Assembly: GCA_023101885.1 (NCBI GenBank)
Contig: JALPQD010000303.1
Span: forward strand, 1,073,786-1,137,785
Direction: 5' to 3'
DNA: 64,000 nucleotides
From: Typhlomys cinereus
Taxonomy: Eukaryota > Chordata > Mammalia > Rodentia > Platacanthomyidae
Shown here in pieces: positions 1-10,619 of the stretch. Positions within the stretch are counted from its first letter, which is position 1. The number at the start of each line of letters is the position of its first letter. The notes below the pieces were generated by a model. That model had not been told where the DNA came from and did not search any database. It saw nothing but the letters and a program-made list of their open reading frames with translations. Position numbers and translations under genes: made by a program.

Positions 1-345
1 AGGCAGGCCACCCACATAGTGGCAAGAGAGACAGAAAAGCTCTCGGCACTCATGGTCCACAGTCCTTATGCCTTTGGAAAGTTGCTTATCTCCTGAGAGG
101 TTTATCACCTTTCTGGGATAGTCTTTGTTGGCTCAGCTTGATTTGTGAGCCTGGGGGTGAGGGAGGGTATGCTAATGCCATGCTTTGCCTGAAACATCCT
201 GAGCCTGTGACAGGCTCACTCCACTGCTGCAATACTCACGCCATATACTCGTTTTGTTCTCTGCTCTTTTCAATTAACTTTCTATGTAACCAAACAACGC
301 GCCTCCCACGTCATTAGACTGCTTCCTTATCCTGTGAGTGGATGC
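1..345. other. Unassigned sequence at window start
   Basis: I recognise no gene or repeat here. There is no sizeable open frame and no low-complexity tract. Confidence 0.4.
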
Positions 346-629
346 ACTGTTATTTCTTAATTAAATCTTTGTTGTTGAACATTAGGCTATTTCCAGTTTT
401 CACTGCAACATTCAGCATGGTATGCCTTTGAACTAAATCTTTACAAACATACAGTATGAGATTATTTCTAAACAAAGAATTGCTAAGTCAAGGACATGAA
501 TGTTTTAATGTTTTTGATTCATTTTTGGTTAGGTTATCTTTAAGAAAAGTCGCAACAATTCATTCTCTTATTTACAGAATTTAAGAACTGCTGATTCTCC
601 ACGACTGCATTACCCATTGTAGACACTAC
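346..629 (-). mobile_element. Ancient L1 (L1M-like) fragment, ORF2 3' region
   Basis: Read on the minus strand, this resembles the end of mammalian L1 ORF2. On the plus strand the characteristic phrases are a 'gaacattaggctatttccag' block and a 'ttgctaagtcaaggacatga' block. It is strongly diverged. The solo LTR beginning at 630 interrupts it, and the sequence after 1155 may be its continuation. Confidence 0.5.
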
Positions 630-1155
630 TGATACGGGGTCCTTGTGTCCCGGAGTCGAAGATTGAAACCAGAAAACGTGTAGAGGATTAAGGTAGAGTT
701 TAATAGAGAAAGGCTAGAACTCATGGACTCCAGGCTCTGGAGAACTCATGGAGTCTAGGCATGATATCCATGAGGAGCAAGGAACAAGAAATGGACTCAG
801 GCACTAGAGTGCCATGAGGGGCTAGGGTGCCAAAGATGGCTGCCAGGGTCGGGCATATTTGTACACTTAGGCAAGCCTGGGAAACTGGCTTTTTCTCATT
901 GATTACTTCCCATTGGGGTCCAACCCAGTTGCTTCTGGGCCCATGTGGGGCTAGAGACCAAGTTGTTTGTTGGATATGAAGGGCTCATCTCCATAATCCC
1001 TTCATAGGGAAATTGACCATTTTATCTGAGAGGATTGGAGTCAGTTCCTCAGCAGGGGTGTTCCTTCAGGGAGATTCCTGCAGTGGGGATGACCTTCAGG
1101 AATTCAAAAGACCTTGAGAGACCCATCCCAGCATAGCTGCTCTAATCCTGCCTCA
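630..1155 (-). mobile_element. Solo LTR of an endogenous retrovirus-like element
   Basis: On the minus strand the element starts TGAGGCAGG and ends GTATCA, the TG...CA ends expected of an LTR. It shares most of its length with the LTR at 37512-38327. A YY1-like motif (plus-strand aagatggctgcc, about 832-843) and a degraded TATA-like stretch (about 854-864) lie upstream of an ATTAAA signal (complement of 699-704). The flanking 4-bp sequences are ctac and ctat, a possible eroded target-site duplication. No internal retroviral genes adjoin it, so it is probably a solo LTR left by recombination. Class (ERV1-like from a 4-bp duplication) is inference. Confidence 0.75.
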
Positions 1156-2242
1156 CTATCACTTTCAAGACAAAAATCTTTGTGTCTCAGTGAGATGCAG
1201 TGATTTTCCAGGCTTCAGTTCCTTCCCCTAAAAGTTGCATTTCCTGGAAGAGAAACAAACACCAGACAGTGTGAATTGCCCTGGTCCTCGAGGCACTAAT
1301 TATGTTGCTTATGTAAATAAATAATTTAAATTATTTTAAGATAATTTCTTTAAATAGTAATAGCTACCACTTATACAGCCTTTACCATACAATATGCCTG
1401 ACCCTATTCACTCATTAGTGTGTAAAAGCTGGAAAAAATCAGTCACAGAAACATTCCCATATCAACATGGAATCTAAGACAGCTGTGACTTTGAGCTCTC
1501 TTCTGCTAGCACCTCCCACTAGCACAAAGAGATCTGAAGCAACTCCAAGGTAGAACACAGCTGCCTGGGACTAGGCAGAGATAAGCCTGCACCAAAGCTG
1601 ATGGCTGACTCATTCCACCACACTTTTCCATCCTCTCAATTCTGACGGCTCCTGATGTGAACACGTTCTGCCTCATTGTACGCCTGTTCTGGGGGTGAGG
1701 GTTTTAGATAAATTTCTAAAGAGCAATTATGCTTATTACTGGTTAGGATTTCAGAAACCTTCTCTGTTTGCTGAGTGCATTATTTCCAGCACTTTCCATC
1801 ACTCATTCTTTCTGACAGCTCCATTTTCAGGTGTAAAATGTGCAGATGGAGAACAATGGAGAAAAATACATAACAAAAAATTAAAATAGAAAAGAGAGAT
1901 CCAAGGATGGGAAGGAATCCTCCTAGAGATGTCTATAGAATTTCCAAGGTGTCTCCTTGGCCATCTTGGTTATAGGAACCAATAAATTCTCCACTTTATT
2001 TAAAACATTTGGTGATAAATTTCTCTCACTTATGATCAGAAGGCTCCTCGCTATAACATCTCTTGTATATAGCACCTTTAAAAACAATATTTTATTGCAT
2101 CTAGTCTTTCTGAAACTACAGGTTTTGAACATTGAAACTATCTAAAAGTATTTAAAGTACAGATTTAAGATTATGTCCAACAAATAAAGCTCACGGTTAC
2201 TTTTCTGAAATTTTTCATATTCTCACTTTGTAATTTTTCTAT
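1156..2242. other. Mostly unassigned AT-rich sequence
   Basis: No gene recognised. The first part may continue the old L1 split by the LTR. The short open frames near 1695-2145 are AT-rich and lack family features. Confidence 0.4.
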
Positions 2243-2259
2243 AAATTTGACCTTTTTTT

Positions 2260-2538
2260 TTAAAACCTTTTTTTATTATTGTTTCCGCTCATATAAACTT
2301 AGTAGGTACACAGGTTCCCTCCCTCCCTCCTCCTCCTCACGACCCTCCTGCTCCCCCTCCCCTCACCCCTCCCGCCCCTTCCTCCAGTGCCTCCCCCCCC
2401 CAATCCCCGGAGAATCCTTTAATGTGCATGCCAGTCTCTCCTCTGGGCCCTCCTCTCCAATGACGTGCAAGGACCCAGTGGCATTTCCCTGAATCCTTTC
2501 CTGTGTTCCCCTTAAGCATAGGAACACTACTGTGGCTG
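2260..2538 (-). mobile_element. 5'-truncated L1, 3' UTR only
   Basis: The plus strand shows the complement of an L1 poly(A) tail, then a C/T-rich tract, then the conserved 'gtgcaaggacccagtggcatt' region also found at 30060-30090 and 53755-53775. A 17-bp direct repeat (aaatttgacc plus T-run) at 2243-2259 and 2539-2555 flanks it exactly as a target-site duplication. The C/T-rich tract creates spurious proline-rich open frames. Confidence 0.88.
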
Positions 2539-2599
2539 AAATTTGACCTTTTTTTAAAACTAAAAAGCCAGAGGTAAAAGGGAATGTGATCCACCTGAA

Positions 2600-2770
2600 C
2601 TTTTGGGAAGGTGATTCAACTTCTCTAAGGGCCCTGTCTTCCTCTGCTGAGGAGAGACAAAGGGAACAATGTAATTTACCTCATGAGGCTATTGAATTAG
2701 ATGAGATGATGCTTACAAAGTGTGAATCCTATAATAGCTCCTAACAGTAAATAGCAAATGTCATCGTATC
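2600..2770 (+). repeat. MIR-like ancient SINE fragment
   Basis: It resembles the 3' half of a MIR: a 'tacctcatgaggctattg' block followed by 'agatgagatgatgcttacaaag'. Diverged, so the boundaries are approximate. Confidence 0.5.
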
Positions 2771-3675
2771 TGCATCATTCTCTTTAATGAATGCATAATT
2801 CCATTATCTTAAGTTTCTCATAATGTAGCAGGAAAGTCCTCACCCGGCTAATGAGTGGTGCAATTTTCCAGTCAGTGCACAATGATCAGTGCTCACTTGT
2901 GCTATCTCCCACTAGTTGCAGCAGAGAAGGACTAGCTCTGACTTCTACCAGAGACCTTCACCAGTGGACACCAGTGTTTAGAGTCCTTTACCTACCACTT
3001 AATAGACTGTCCCCTGCCACCACAAGAATATCCCCTCCTCTAAATCTGAACAAAGTTCTTTTTCTTCCTAGCCATAGGAGTTACTTGGAGGATGAGCATC
3101 ATCTTAGACACTGTTCTCCACAGGAAACATTGACCAAATGAGTCACCACACAGAAATGCAGAATTGTATAACAACCTGGATGAGATCCTGATCCCAGGTG
3201 AGACTTGGGTGTAGAAAGAGAGACAGAAAACATGCAGATTTTTTCACCTCTTTTCCATTATTTTAACTTAACATATTTAGTTCTAATGAGGCACCAGAAC
3301 TAAACTCAGAAAACTGCTCTGTCTGCAAGGGCAGAGATTTAAGGCTCATTTGGAAATGCCTAGAGAAGCAATTTCCTTCCAATCACCACTGGTTTTTCAT
3401 CAACACCATTCCCTTGAGAAGTATTAATAGAGGGGAGATGGTACCAGATGATAATGTCAGAGAACCAGAACTATTAAGTAACGTCCGGAAATCCTCACAG
3501 TTTAATGACAATGTTTTCCTTTGAATCTCTAACTTCTTTTTGTTATTTTTTTAAAACCCTCTCCATTTATTTTCTTTTATCATGTTCAGACCATCCTTTG
3601 ACGCAAATAGGACAAATATAGCCCTATCCATCTTTCTGATAGCAGAAAGGGAAAGCAGGGTGTCACTTAGAGAAA
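2771..3675. other. Unassigned sequence
   Basis: No recognised repeat or gene. A 96-codon open frame at 2851-3141 shows no known domain, signal peptide or compositional bias and is most likely chance. Confidence 0.35.
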
Positions 3676-3890
3676 CACAGAGTCTGGTGTCTGACTGCCT
3701 TGAATTCACTCTTGGCTTTGCAGATTAGCTGTTTTGCAACCTCAACTCAATGACTATACATTTTTAAATCTCAGATCCCTTGTCTATAAAATGGACTTTA
3801 AGGTATGGTGGAAAGCTTAGATGAAATGATAAATGCAATGGTAAGACCTGGCTCATAGTAATTACTCAGCAATGATCAGTTATATTATTA
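3676..3890 (+). repeat. MIR-like ancient SINE
   Basis: It has the MIR pattern of 'agtctggtgtctgactgcc', then an 'aatctcagatcccttgtcta' block, then 'ataaaatggac' and a 3' 'ctcatagtaattactcagcaa' end. Diverged but ordered as in the family. Confidence 0.6.
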
Positions 3891-4429
3891 ATATCATACA
3901 CAAACCAGAGTGACAACTATAGGCAACAATTCCTAACAGTTGTTCAGTGAATGCACAGAACTAGATGCGGCAGACAGGAGAGTCTGAAAAATTTTCCCTG
4001 CTCTGAAGAATCTCACAAGTACATTAGGGAATAGGGACACAATGCAGGGAAATGCAAAACAATCCTAAAAATAAAAAGGGATGTCCCTATAAAACATAGT
4101 CAAAGTGGCACTAGTATTAAGAGCAGGGTCTAGGCCTTTGAGTAAAAATCTAAGGGCCAGGGGATAGACCAGTTAATTCATCTGTAGCAAGGATTTAAAC
4201 CAAGATGTTCAGATGAATTATAATACAAAATGCTTAGATATTCAGAGTGGAAACAATTCTTAAAGAGAGATATAGTTTGAGAAGTGTCTTGCCAAATTCT
4301 CACAGTAAAGTCAAACATGAAGGTCATGGAGGTCACTTAATCTCAAACCTGATATTAAGGTTCTTATCTTCCTATGATTCTCTCCTTCCTTCACTGATGT
4401 ATCTCTAAATTCTTATAAATCTTGAAGTT

Positions 4430-4625
4430 TAGTTTTGGAATGGATGGATAAATGCCAGATAGTGGAGATATGAATGAACAGTAGATGAATGGCAGATGGG
4501 TGAATGATGAATAGTAGATACAAAGATATATAGTGAATGATAGGTGAATTAATTGAAGACAAATGGATAAGTGAGAGATGAATGGATGTTGGGAAGACTG
4601 ATAGATGGTAGGGAGGTAGACACAT
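4430..4625. repeat. Degenerate GATG/GAAT-type tetranucleotide tract
   Basis: About 190 bp of imperfect gatg, gaat and gata units. It produces long serine/isoleucine/histidine-rich open frames on the minus strand that should not be read as genes. Confidence 0.75.
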
Positions 4626-4719
4626 AGAATTTCTTTATATTTAAAGGTACATAAATAGAATCTATGTGTTAGGTAGTCATGAAGGGTGAAGTTGGGGTCA
4701 AGAAGCAATTAAATGTGCT

Positions 4720-5530
4720 CATGAGCTTAATTCTACCTTATATTAAAGTAACAGCTACCAAATACTACTCTACAAACTACTATAGGTCTCATAGGGGAAC
4801 AAACCTCTTACTATTAACTTGATATCCTTAATAGTAAGCTACCATCGGAAAATGTATCATTATACCCATAGATCAAAGAAGCACTCAGCATTCAACTAAG
4901 AAATATCTCTATGCAATAGAAGATGCACAAGGCAGAGAACCACAGCTGGCCAAAGTATGAATTGAAAAAAAAAAAAAAAAACCTAAAACCAAAACAAAAC
5001 CTGGCTTGGATGACTCAGTCCAAATCAAGACATCTAAACCACCCCCATCTCAAGGTTCAGGGATTGGCCGCAGAGGGGATGGCAAAAATGCAAGAACTTT
5101 CAGATGGGGGAGGTAATGATTGACAGTAGCCCTAGTTTATATCAAGACAGTCATACCCAAGAACTCAAGGCTGTGTCTACTTCCACTAGACCTCCACAAA
5201 AGCTGGCCCATTAACATCGAGCCAGGAAACAAGAAAGATCACATGAGATACAGTGGATGGGATTGGTAGTGAACAAGAGGGAGGGGAAGCTCCCATACAC
5301 GATGGTTTGTCCACCCACTGGTGGACCATTTGCTCCCCGGTGGGCGTTCAAGCATTACCTAGTGCAGGCATCCTAGATGGAACCCAGATGATCATACTGC
5401 CAGGGAGATGCAAGAGAGGGAGAGAAACTGACTGGAAGGATAATAGGCATGGTGTCATGAGGGGGTAGGTAGTGGGTGAAGAAAACATATAAATTCATTG
5501 TTAATGCAATTAAAAAATAAAAACATTAAT
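4720..5530 (+). mobile_element. Rodent L1 (Lx-like) 3' UTR fragment
   Basis: It contains the sequence style of rodent L1 3' tails: an 'ctatgcaatagaag..aagg' block, a 'cagctggccaaagtatgaa' block, 'ctcaaggttcagggattgg' followed by a G/A-rich end and a terminal A-rich 'aaaaaataaaaac'. Related copies occur at 19600-20340 and 27225-27835. An internal A17 run sits at about 4964-4980. Confidence 0.55.
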
Positions 5531-5564
5531 CATGATGAATACCGAGTCAAGAATTGGGATAAAT

Positions 5565-5750
5565 CTCATCTAATCCTCTTGAAAGAACAAGAGTAGTTGT
5601 TGCTCATCCCAGTTTGCAGAGAAGGATCCTCAATACCTGAAGGATTTTGACCCTTACCAGAAGCAACACAGCAAGAAAATGACAAGCCAAGACTTGAACT
5701 TAGGTATCTCTGATACCATGACCCATGATCTTAATTATCAGCTGGGCTTC
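5565..5750 (+). repeat. MIR-like ancient SINE
   Basis: A 'catcccagtttgcagagaagga' block, then 'aagacttgaacttaggtatctctg', the usual order of MIR core and 3' part. Confidence 0.6.
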
Positions 5751-6077
5751 TCTGAATGAGCTTGAATTCCATAAGGGATTGGTCTTCATCCTAAGCAACA
5801 GGAATCAATGGAAAGCTTTCAAACAGGAGAATACCCCCACTAAAGAGTGTGTAATTAAAAATATCTCCTCAGGTAACTGAGGAAGTAGCTCAAAGGAACA
5901 TAAGACTGATATCTTTTCATTCCCACCTTTGCCAATACAGCCTGCGTCCCACCATCTGGGCCTCTGAGCCCATTCACTGGGAGTAGTTGATATCTGATCT
6001 GACGTGTGACCTAAGCAGGACCTGACCCTCGCTGGGTCTAGTTCTTTGTGTGGAATAAGAGTAGCTTAGTGAGCCAA

Positions 6078-6270
6078 TGACATTCAGTGGGTAAGACACC
6101 TGCTCGGAAACCTATAAACTGAGTTTGATGCCTGAAAGCCCACATAACAGGAAAGAAATGTCTTCAGAAATCTGTCATTTCACCTCCATCCATGAACCAT
6201 ACATGCATGTGTGCATCTTGTTCTATCCCTCCCCTTCTCTCTTAAATAAACAAACAGATAGATAAATAAA
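6078..6270 (+). repeat. Old tRNA-headed SINE (B2/B3 superfamily) remnant
   Basis: A diverged tRNA-like head (cagtgggtaagacacctgct ... gagtttgatgcct) is followed by 'cctccatccatgaaccatac' and a tail with several AATAAA motifs, like the tail of rodent B2/B3 elements. Confidence 0.5.
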
Positions 6271-6875
6271 TAAAATATTTAAAAGGCGTCTAGATCCATA
6301 GATCCCTAAGAATCTCTATGGTTATGACATAATAGCTTCCCCCTGATGATCTTTGGGACTATGCAGTTAGCAATGCTACTTTTAGCCACTTAGCCTCAGG
6401 AAAGTTGACATCTGCATTTTTTGCCACACTACCGTGGATTTCTAATGGTTCTTCTTTTTACTGTAAAATAGTTATTTTTGGTCATTGTTCAATACAAATC
6501 TTTCATTTTCCTGGCACTTGGAGTCATGTCAGCTTAATGCTACAGAATTATTTTTATAGAATCATTTTCAAACCACTTTTGCCTTCTAGAACCACTAACT
6601 TCAACACGGAAGCTATTTACATGGCTCTGACTACTTGTGCTGCACCTGGCTGAGAAGCTATCAACAAGTAGCCTGTACCTTGTGGCCCCACACCACGGTA
6701 ACCTTGCTTGAGACACACGGAGAAAAGCTCAAAATCTTTCGAATGGCCCAGGAATTAAACCCTGGGAGGAACAAGTACAGGAGAGAGTGAGTGGCAAACA
6801 GACCACAGCTGTGGCCTCTTCAGTGCTGGTGGAACAACAGGTGCTAGGTGGTCAGTAGGCAACACAATGGAGCCT
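6271..6875. other. Unassigned sequence
   Basis: Nothing recognised. An 82-codon open frame at 6405-6653 has no recognisable domain. Confidence 0.35.
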
Positions 6876-7053
6876 CTTCGGGTATGGACTTGAGAGTCAG
6901 GCTGTTTGAGTTCAAAGCCCAGCTCTCATGCTAATGAATACTATAACCTTGACCAAATTACTTTACGCTTTAATGCTTTCCCATCTGGAAAATGAGGACT
7001 GTGAATTTAAGTCAGTGCATGTAAACTCATTAGGATAATCAGTAAAATGTTGA
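6876..7053 (+). repeat. MIR-like ancient SINE
   Basis: It shows 'cttgagagtcaggctgtttgag', 'ttcaaagcccagctctcatg', 'aaccttgaccaaattacttt' and 'ccatctggaaaatgagga', a nearly complete ordered MIR. Confidence 0.75.
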
Positions 7054-7073
7054 CTGCTGCTGCTGCTGCTGCT
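7054..7073 (+). repeat. (CTG)n trinucleotide repeat
   Basis: Between six and seven perfect CTG units, ending the MIR. Short, in non-coding context. Confidence 0.9.
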
Positions 7074-7139
7074 ATTGTTGATGTGTTGTTATTTCAAGGG
7101 CAGCGAGAGAGACTCACTAACCTAAAGAACTGTGCATAA

Positions 7140-7245
7140 AGCAGCTATTCTCAAAGCAGGGTGCCCAGCTTTACCTGAAAGCTTGTTAGAAGTATGAAGT
7201 CTCAAATGCCATCTAGACCCTATGAATGAGAATCTCGGAAGAAAG
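7140..7245 (-). repeat. MER5A-like hAT fragment
   Basis: Resembles the MER5A pattern 'caaagcagggtgcccagc..cttgttagaagtatgaa'. Short and diverged; strand is uncertain. Confidence 0.4.
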
Positions 7246-7544
7246 TGAGAACATAAATGAGTTTTAACAAAACTCTCAGTTGTGTAAACACACAGGAAGT
7301 CTGCAAACATTGCTATACGTGGTCCTTATTGGGCATTCTCCTAAGATGGGTAAGTGTGGCAACATTAGCTGTATAGCTTAGTACAGGTCTTTTCCTTTTC
7401 CTGAGTCTTCTTTCTTCCACTGTAAAATCCAGGGCTGCTGCATAGGAGTGGTTAAAAGGCTGTGGCCATCCTGTACGCCACAGTTCAACCTGTTTTTGGC
7501 TTCTCAGAAGACCTAGGGAAAATGTTGCTGAGAGCCAGCCTGTG

Positions 7545-7655
7545 TGTTACTTCATATAATCCCAGCACTCAGGAAGCTGAGGCAGGAAGTTATGAGTTAG
7601 AGACCTGCCTAAGTTACATAGTAAGTTCAAGACCAGCCTGTGTTCAAAAAAGAAA
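7545..7655 (+). repeat. B1 SINE
   Basis: 7SL-derived signature: 'ataatcccagcactcaggaa', 'gctgaggcaggaagttatga' and 'agttcaagaccagcctgtgt', followed by an A-rich tail. About 110 bp, 5'-incomplete. Confidence 0.8.
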
Positions 7656-7749
7656 AAGAAAAGCCCTTGGAATGCTGCAGGACAAAACAGATTATTGTAA
7701 TGGTCATATATATAGTTTGGCTTATTGACTTTAGAAGCACATATATCAG

Positions 7750-7925
7750 GGCTGGAGAGATGGCCTCTGCCTTGGAAGCAGAAGATCTGGATCCCATGTC
7801 AAATACCAGGCAGAAATGGCAGTGACCTGCACTTCCTGCCCTGGAAGGTGGAACCTGGGAAACTCCAGAGCAAAGCAAAAAGGGGGTAGTGCAATCTAGG
7901 GTGATTCCCAAAATTGCCCTGGACT
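7750..7925 (+). repeat. Older branch of the local tRNA-headed SINE, partial
   Basis: The head 'ggctggagagatggcctctg' lacks part of the A-box region. The body has 'ggcagaaatggcagtgacct', 'ttcctgccctggaaggtgg' and 'cagagcaaagcaaaaag', which mark the older branch also seen at 24416, 28850, 42290, 43478 and 47084. Confidence 0.75.
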
Positions 7926-8408
7926 GCCACATTTCTCCTAATATTTTGGAGATAGGATTCTCTTGTGAATCTGGAACTTTCTGTTTCAGCTGGACTAGCT
8001 GGCCAACAAATCCCTGGAATCCAGCCCCCAGCACTGAGATTACAATGTGTTTGATTGTACCTGGCTTTTCATTGGTGCTGGGGATCCAAACTCTGGTTCT
8101 TTTTTTTTTTTTAATTTTTTAAATATTTATTCAATTGTACATATGCATGTGTGCGTATGTGTGTGTATGTATGTTTGTGTGTAGAACCACGGATAAATTC
8201 GTGAACTACTCCGTCCTACCAGGACCAGAAACGCAGGCCACCCCCCTGCTTCTGCCTGGCGTCTATACGTGGGGTCTAGGATCCGAACTCAGGACCTTCC
8301 GCCTGCAAGGCAGAGGCTTAACCACTGAGCCACCTCTCCAGCCCCTAAACTCTGGTTCTTATGCCTGCAGAGCAGGCACTAATACCCATTGAGCGATCTC
8401 CCCAGCCC
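7926..8408 (-). repeat. B3-like SINE, split by a younger SINE
   Basis: On the minus strand 8346-8408 gives the tRNA-like head (ggctggggagatcgctcaat...) and 7926-8100 gives the body. The young SINE at 8101-8346 interrupts it, with an exact 13-bp duplication of the B3 sequence. Confidence 0.65.
8101..8346 (-). repeat. Young tRNA-headed SINE, copy A
   Basis: On the minus strand it starts with the tRNA-like head (gggctggagaggtggctcag), carries a pol III B-box-like 'gagttcggatcc', and ends in an AATAAA-containing A-rich tail. The 13-bp direct repeat aaactctggttct at 8088-8100 and 8347-8359 is a perfect target-site duplication. Part of the body is deleted relative to copies B and C. Confidence 0.92.
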
Positions 8409-8574
8409 ACATTTGAACTTCTGAAAAGGGTATTAATTTAAAAATTTTAAAACTATTTTCAATATGGATAAGAATGTGAATTAATTAGAAGTATATATTG
8501 GCTGGCAGAGTATCAAAATTCTATCATTACATTGAAAAAAATTGCTAATTTCATATGAAGATTGAAATGCTCTT

Positions 8575-8866
8575 TTTTTTAAAATTTTTTTATTATTATT
8601 ATTTATTCAACTGTGTGCATGTGCGTGTGTATGTGCGCGTGTCTGTGTGTGTGTGTGTATGTGTAGAACCACGGACGAATTCGCGAACCACCATGGACCG
8701 CCTCCACCTCCTCCTGTCCCGGGATTCACAGGCTCCGCCCTACCAGGACCAGAAGCGCAGGCCGCCCCCACTTCCGCCTGGCGTCTATATGTGGGATCTG
8801 GGATCCGAACTCAAGACCTTCCGCCTGCAAGGCGGAGGCTTAATCCCTGAGCCACCTCTCCAGCCC
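8575..8866 (-). repeat. Young tRNA-headed SINE, copy B
   Basis: Near-full-length member of the same family. A perfect 16-bp duplication (agattgaaatgctctt) lies at 8559-8574 and 8867-8882. A (GT)n tract sits between body and tail. The open frames across it are artefacts of its GC-rich body. Confidence 0.95.
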
Positions 8867-8907
8867 AGATTGAAATGCTCTTAACCATGTGATGGTTAAT
8901 CTTTATT

Positions 8908-8959
8908 TAAATTCTTTTTTTTTTTAATTTTTTTTTATTTATTCAACTGTGCGTGTGTG

Positions 8960-9011
<52 letters not shown>

Positions 9012-9248
9012 TGTGTGTGTGTGTGTATGTGTGTAGAACCACGGGCGAATTCGGGAACCACCATGGACCACTTCCACCTCCTCCTTGTTTACTCTGCCCC
9101 GGGATTCACAGGCTCCTCCCTACCAGGACCAGAAGCGCAGGCCGCCCCCGCTTCTGCCCAGCATCTATACATGGGGTCTAGGATCCGAACTCAGGACCCT
9201 CCGCCTGCAAGGCAGAGGCTTAACCCCTGAGCCACCTCTCCATCCCCA
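8908..9248 (-). repeat. Young tRNA-headed SINE, copy C
   Basis: A full-length member with a 13-bp duplication (gttaatctttatt) at 8895-8907 and 9249-9261. It contains a long (TG)n array at about 8962-9031 between body and T-rich tail. It is the third insertion in the same orientation within 1.2 kb. Confidence 0.95.
8962..9031. repeat. (TG)n microsatellite
   Basis: About 70 bp of TG units with a few TA interruptions, seeded by the TG-rich junction of the SINE it lies in. Confidence 0.95.
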
Positions 9249-9304
9249 GTTAATCTTTATTATAAACCTACAGGATTCAGAATAACCTAGGAGGCAAATC
9301 TTTG

Positions 9305-9705
9305 GGTAGGGATGCCTGTGGGGAAATTTCTAGAAAGGTTTAACTGAGGAGGGAAGACCTACCCTAAATGTGAGTGGCGCCATTCCATGGACCAGAGTCC
9401 AGAATGAATAAAAAGGAGAAAGCACCTGTGGTAGCACAAATGCTGAGGGATGGAAGCAATAGCACTACAAGTTTAGGGTTAGACCGGGCTGTACTTTTTA
9501 TGAAAAACAAAAGACAATGAATGGAATATGAGTCTTTCTCTCTTCTCTTTCCTGACTGTGGAGGCAAAGTGACTAGCTGCCTCACATTCCTGCCATTATG
9601 CCTTTCCTGCCATCAAGTACTGTATCTTCAAACTGTAAGCCAAAATAAACTTTCTTCCTTATATTTCTTGTGTCAGATATTTTGTCACCGCAAAAAGTAA
9701 TGAAT
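9305..9705 (+). mobile_element. URR1-like non-autonomous hAT element
   Basis: It has the rodent URR1 order: 'ctagaaaggtttaactgagg', 'gaatgaataaaaaggagaaa', 'cttcaaactgtaagccaaaa', and a terminal 'tgtcagatattttgtcaccg'. No transposase is encoded, so it would have relied on an autonomous hAT enzyme. Confidence 0.8.
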
Positions 9706-9799
9706 AGACAATCCATTATGTCCATTTAATATACCAGCAGAATTTAGATTACCAAGCACTTACTCAAATGAACAGCAAATGTATGTTACAAACATACAC

Positions 9800-10290
9800 A
9801 CATATATAACCCACATGTGCACATACGCACGCACGCATGCACGTGAACTGGGTGTTTGTAGTAGCTTTATTCATCATTACCAGAAACCTGGAAACAAATC
9901 AGCCCACTGACTAATGAAAGGACAAACAATCCCATCATCAATTCGATGGGATTCTACTCAGTGACAAAAGAGAGAAAACTGCTGCACACTCAATAGCAGG
10001 GATGAAGCGCAAAGACTCATCTGCTGGGAGAACAAGCCAGCTCACTGAGCACCCAATGTATTATTCTGTTTTATGGGATTGTTTGAAAGGCTAAAACTAT
10101 GCAGACAGAACATAGATTAGTGGTTGTCAGGGGCTGGAAATGCAAGAAGCAATTAGTTACAAAGAGCCCAGGGGAATATTTTTGGGTGTCAGAACTGTTC
10201 TGTATCATGATTATGGTGATAGTTAAATGACTGTGCTTGTCAGGATTCACAGAACTGTACACCAAAGATGGTAAGCTCTCTATAAATTTT
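9800..10290 (+). mobile_element. Ancient L1M 3' end
   Basis: Contains the standard L1M phrases 'aacatagattagtggttgtc', 'aggggctggaaatgcaagaa', 'tatggtgatagttaaatga' and 'acagaactgtacaccaaaga'. Cut at 10290 by a SINE. Confidence 0.75.
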
Positions 10291-10575
10291 ATTTTTTTAA
10301 AAAAAAAACTTTATTATTTTATTTATTGTGTGTGGGAGGAGAGAGGAAGGTCACTGTGTATCCCTGTGAAAGGCCAACGTGACTTTGGAAATCATTCTGG
10401 ATTGCTTCTACCTCCTTTTTGGTTCACTCTGGGATTTCCCAGGCTCCACCCACCAAAGCTGGAAGTGCAAACTGTTGCCCTTTCCACCTGGAGTTTTTAT
10501 GTGGAACTTGGGATCCAAACTCAGGACCTTCTGCTTATGAGACAGAGAATAACCCCTGTGCCATCTTTCCAGCCC
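10291..10575 (-). repeat. Older-branch tRNA-headed SINE
   Basis: On the minus strand, a diverged tRNA-like head and the older-branch body (gcaaagcaaaaa-type region becomes gaaccaaaaaggaggtagaa). A/T-rich direct repeats around 'ctctataaattt' flank it, an eroded target-site duplication. Confidence 0.8.
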
Positions 10576-10619
10576 TCTATATAAAAATTTTTTAAAATGA
10601 CAGTTTTGATTGTACCAGA

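Noticed and set aside
2247..2594. Proline/serine-rich frame and its glycine-rich antisense
   Set aside because: They are translations of the C/T-rich L1 3' tract, repeated at 29870, 31600 and 53600.
8949..9230. 93-codon frame with long cysteine/valine run
   Set aside because: It is a (TG)n tract translated in frame plus SINE body; no gene signals.
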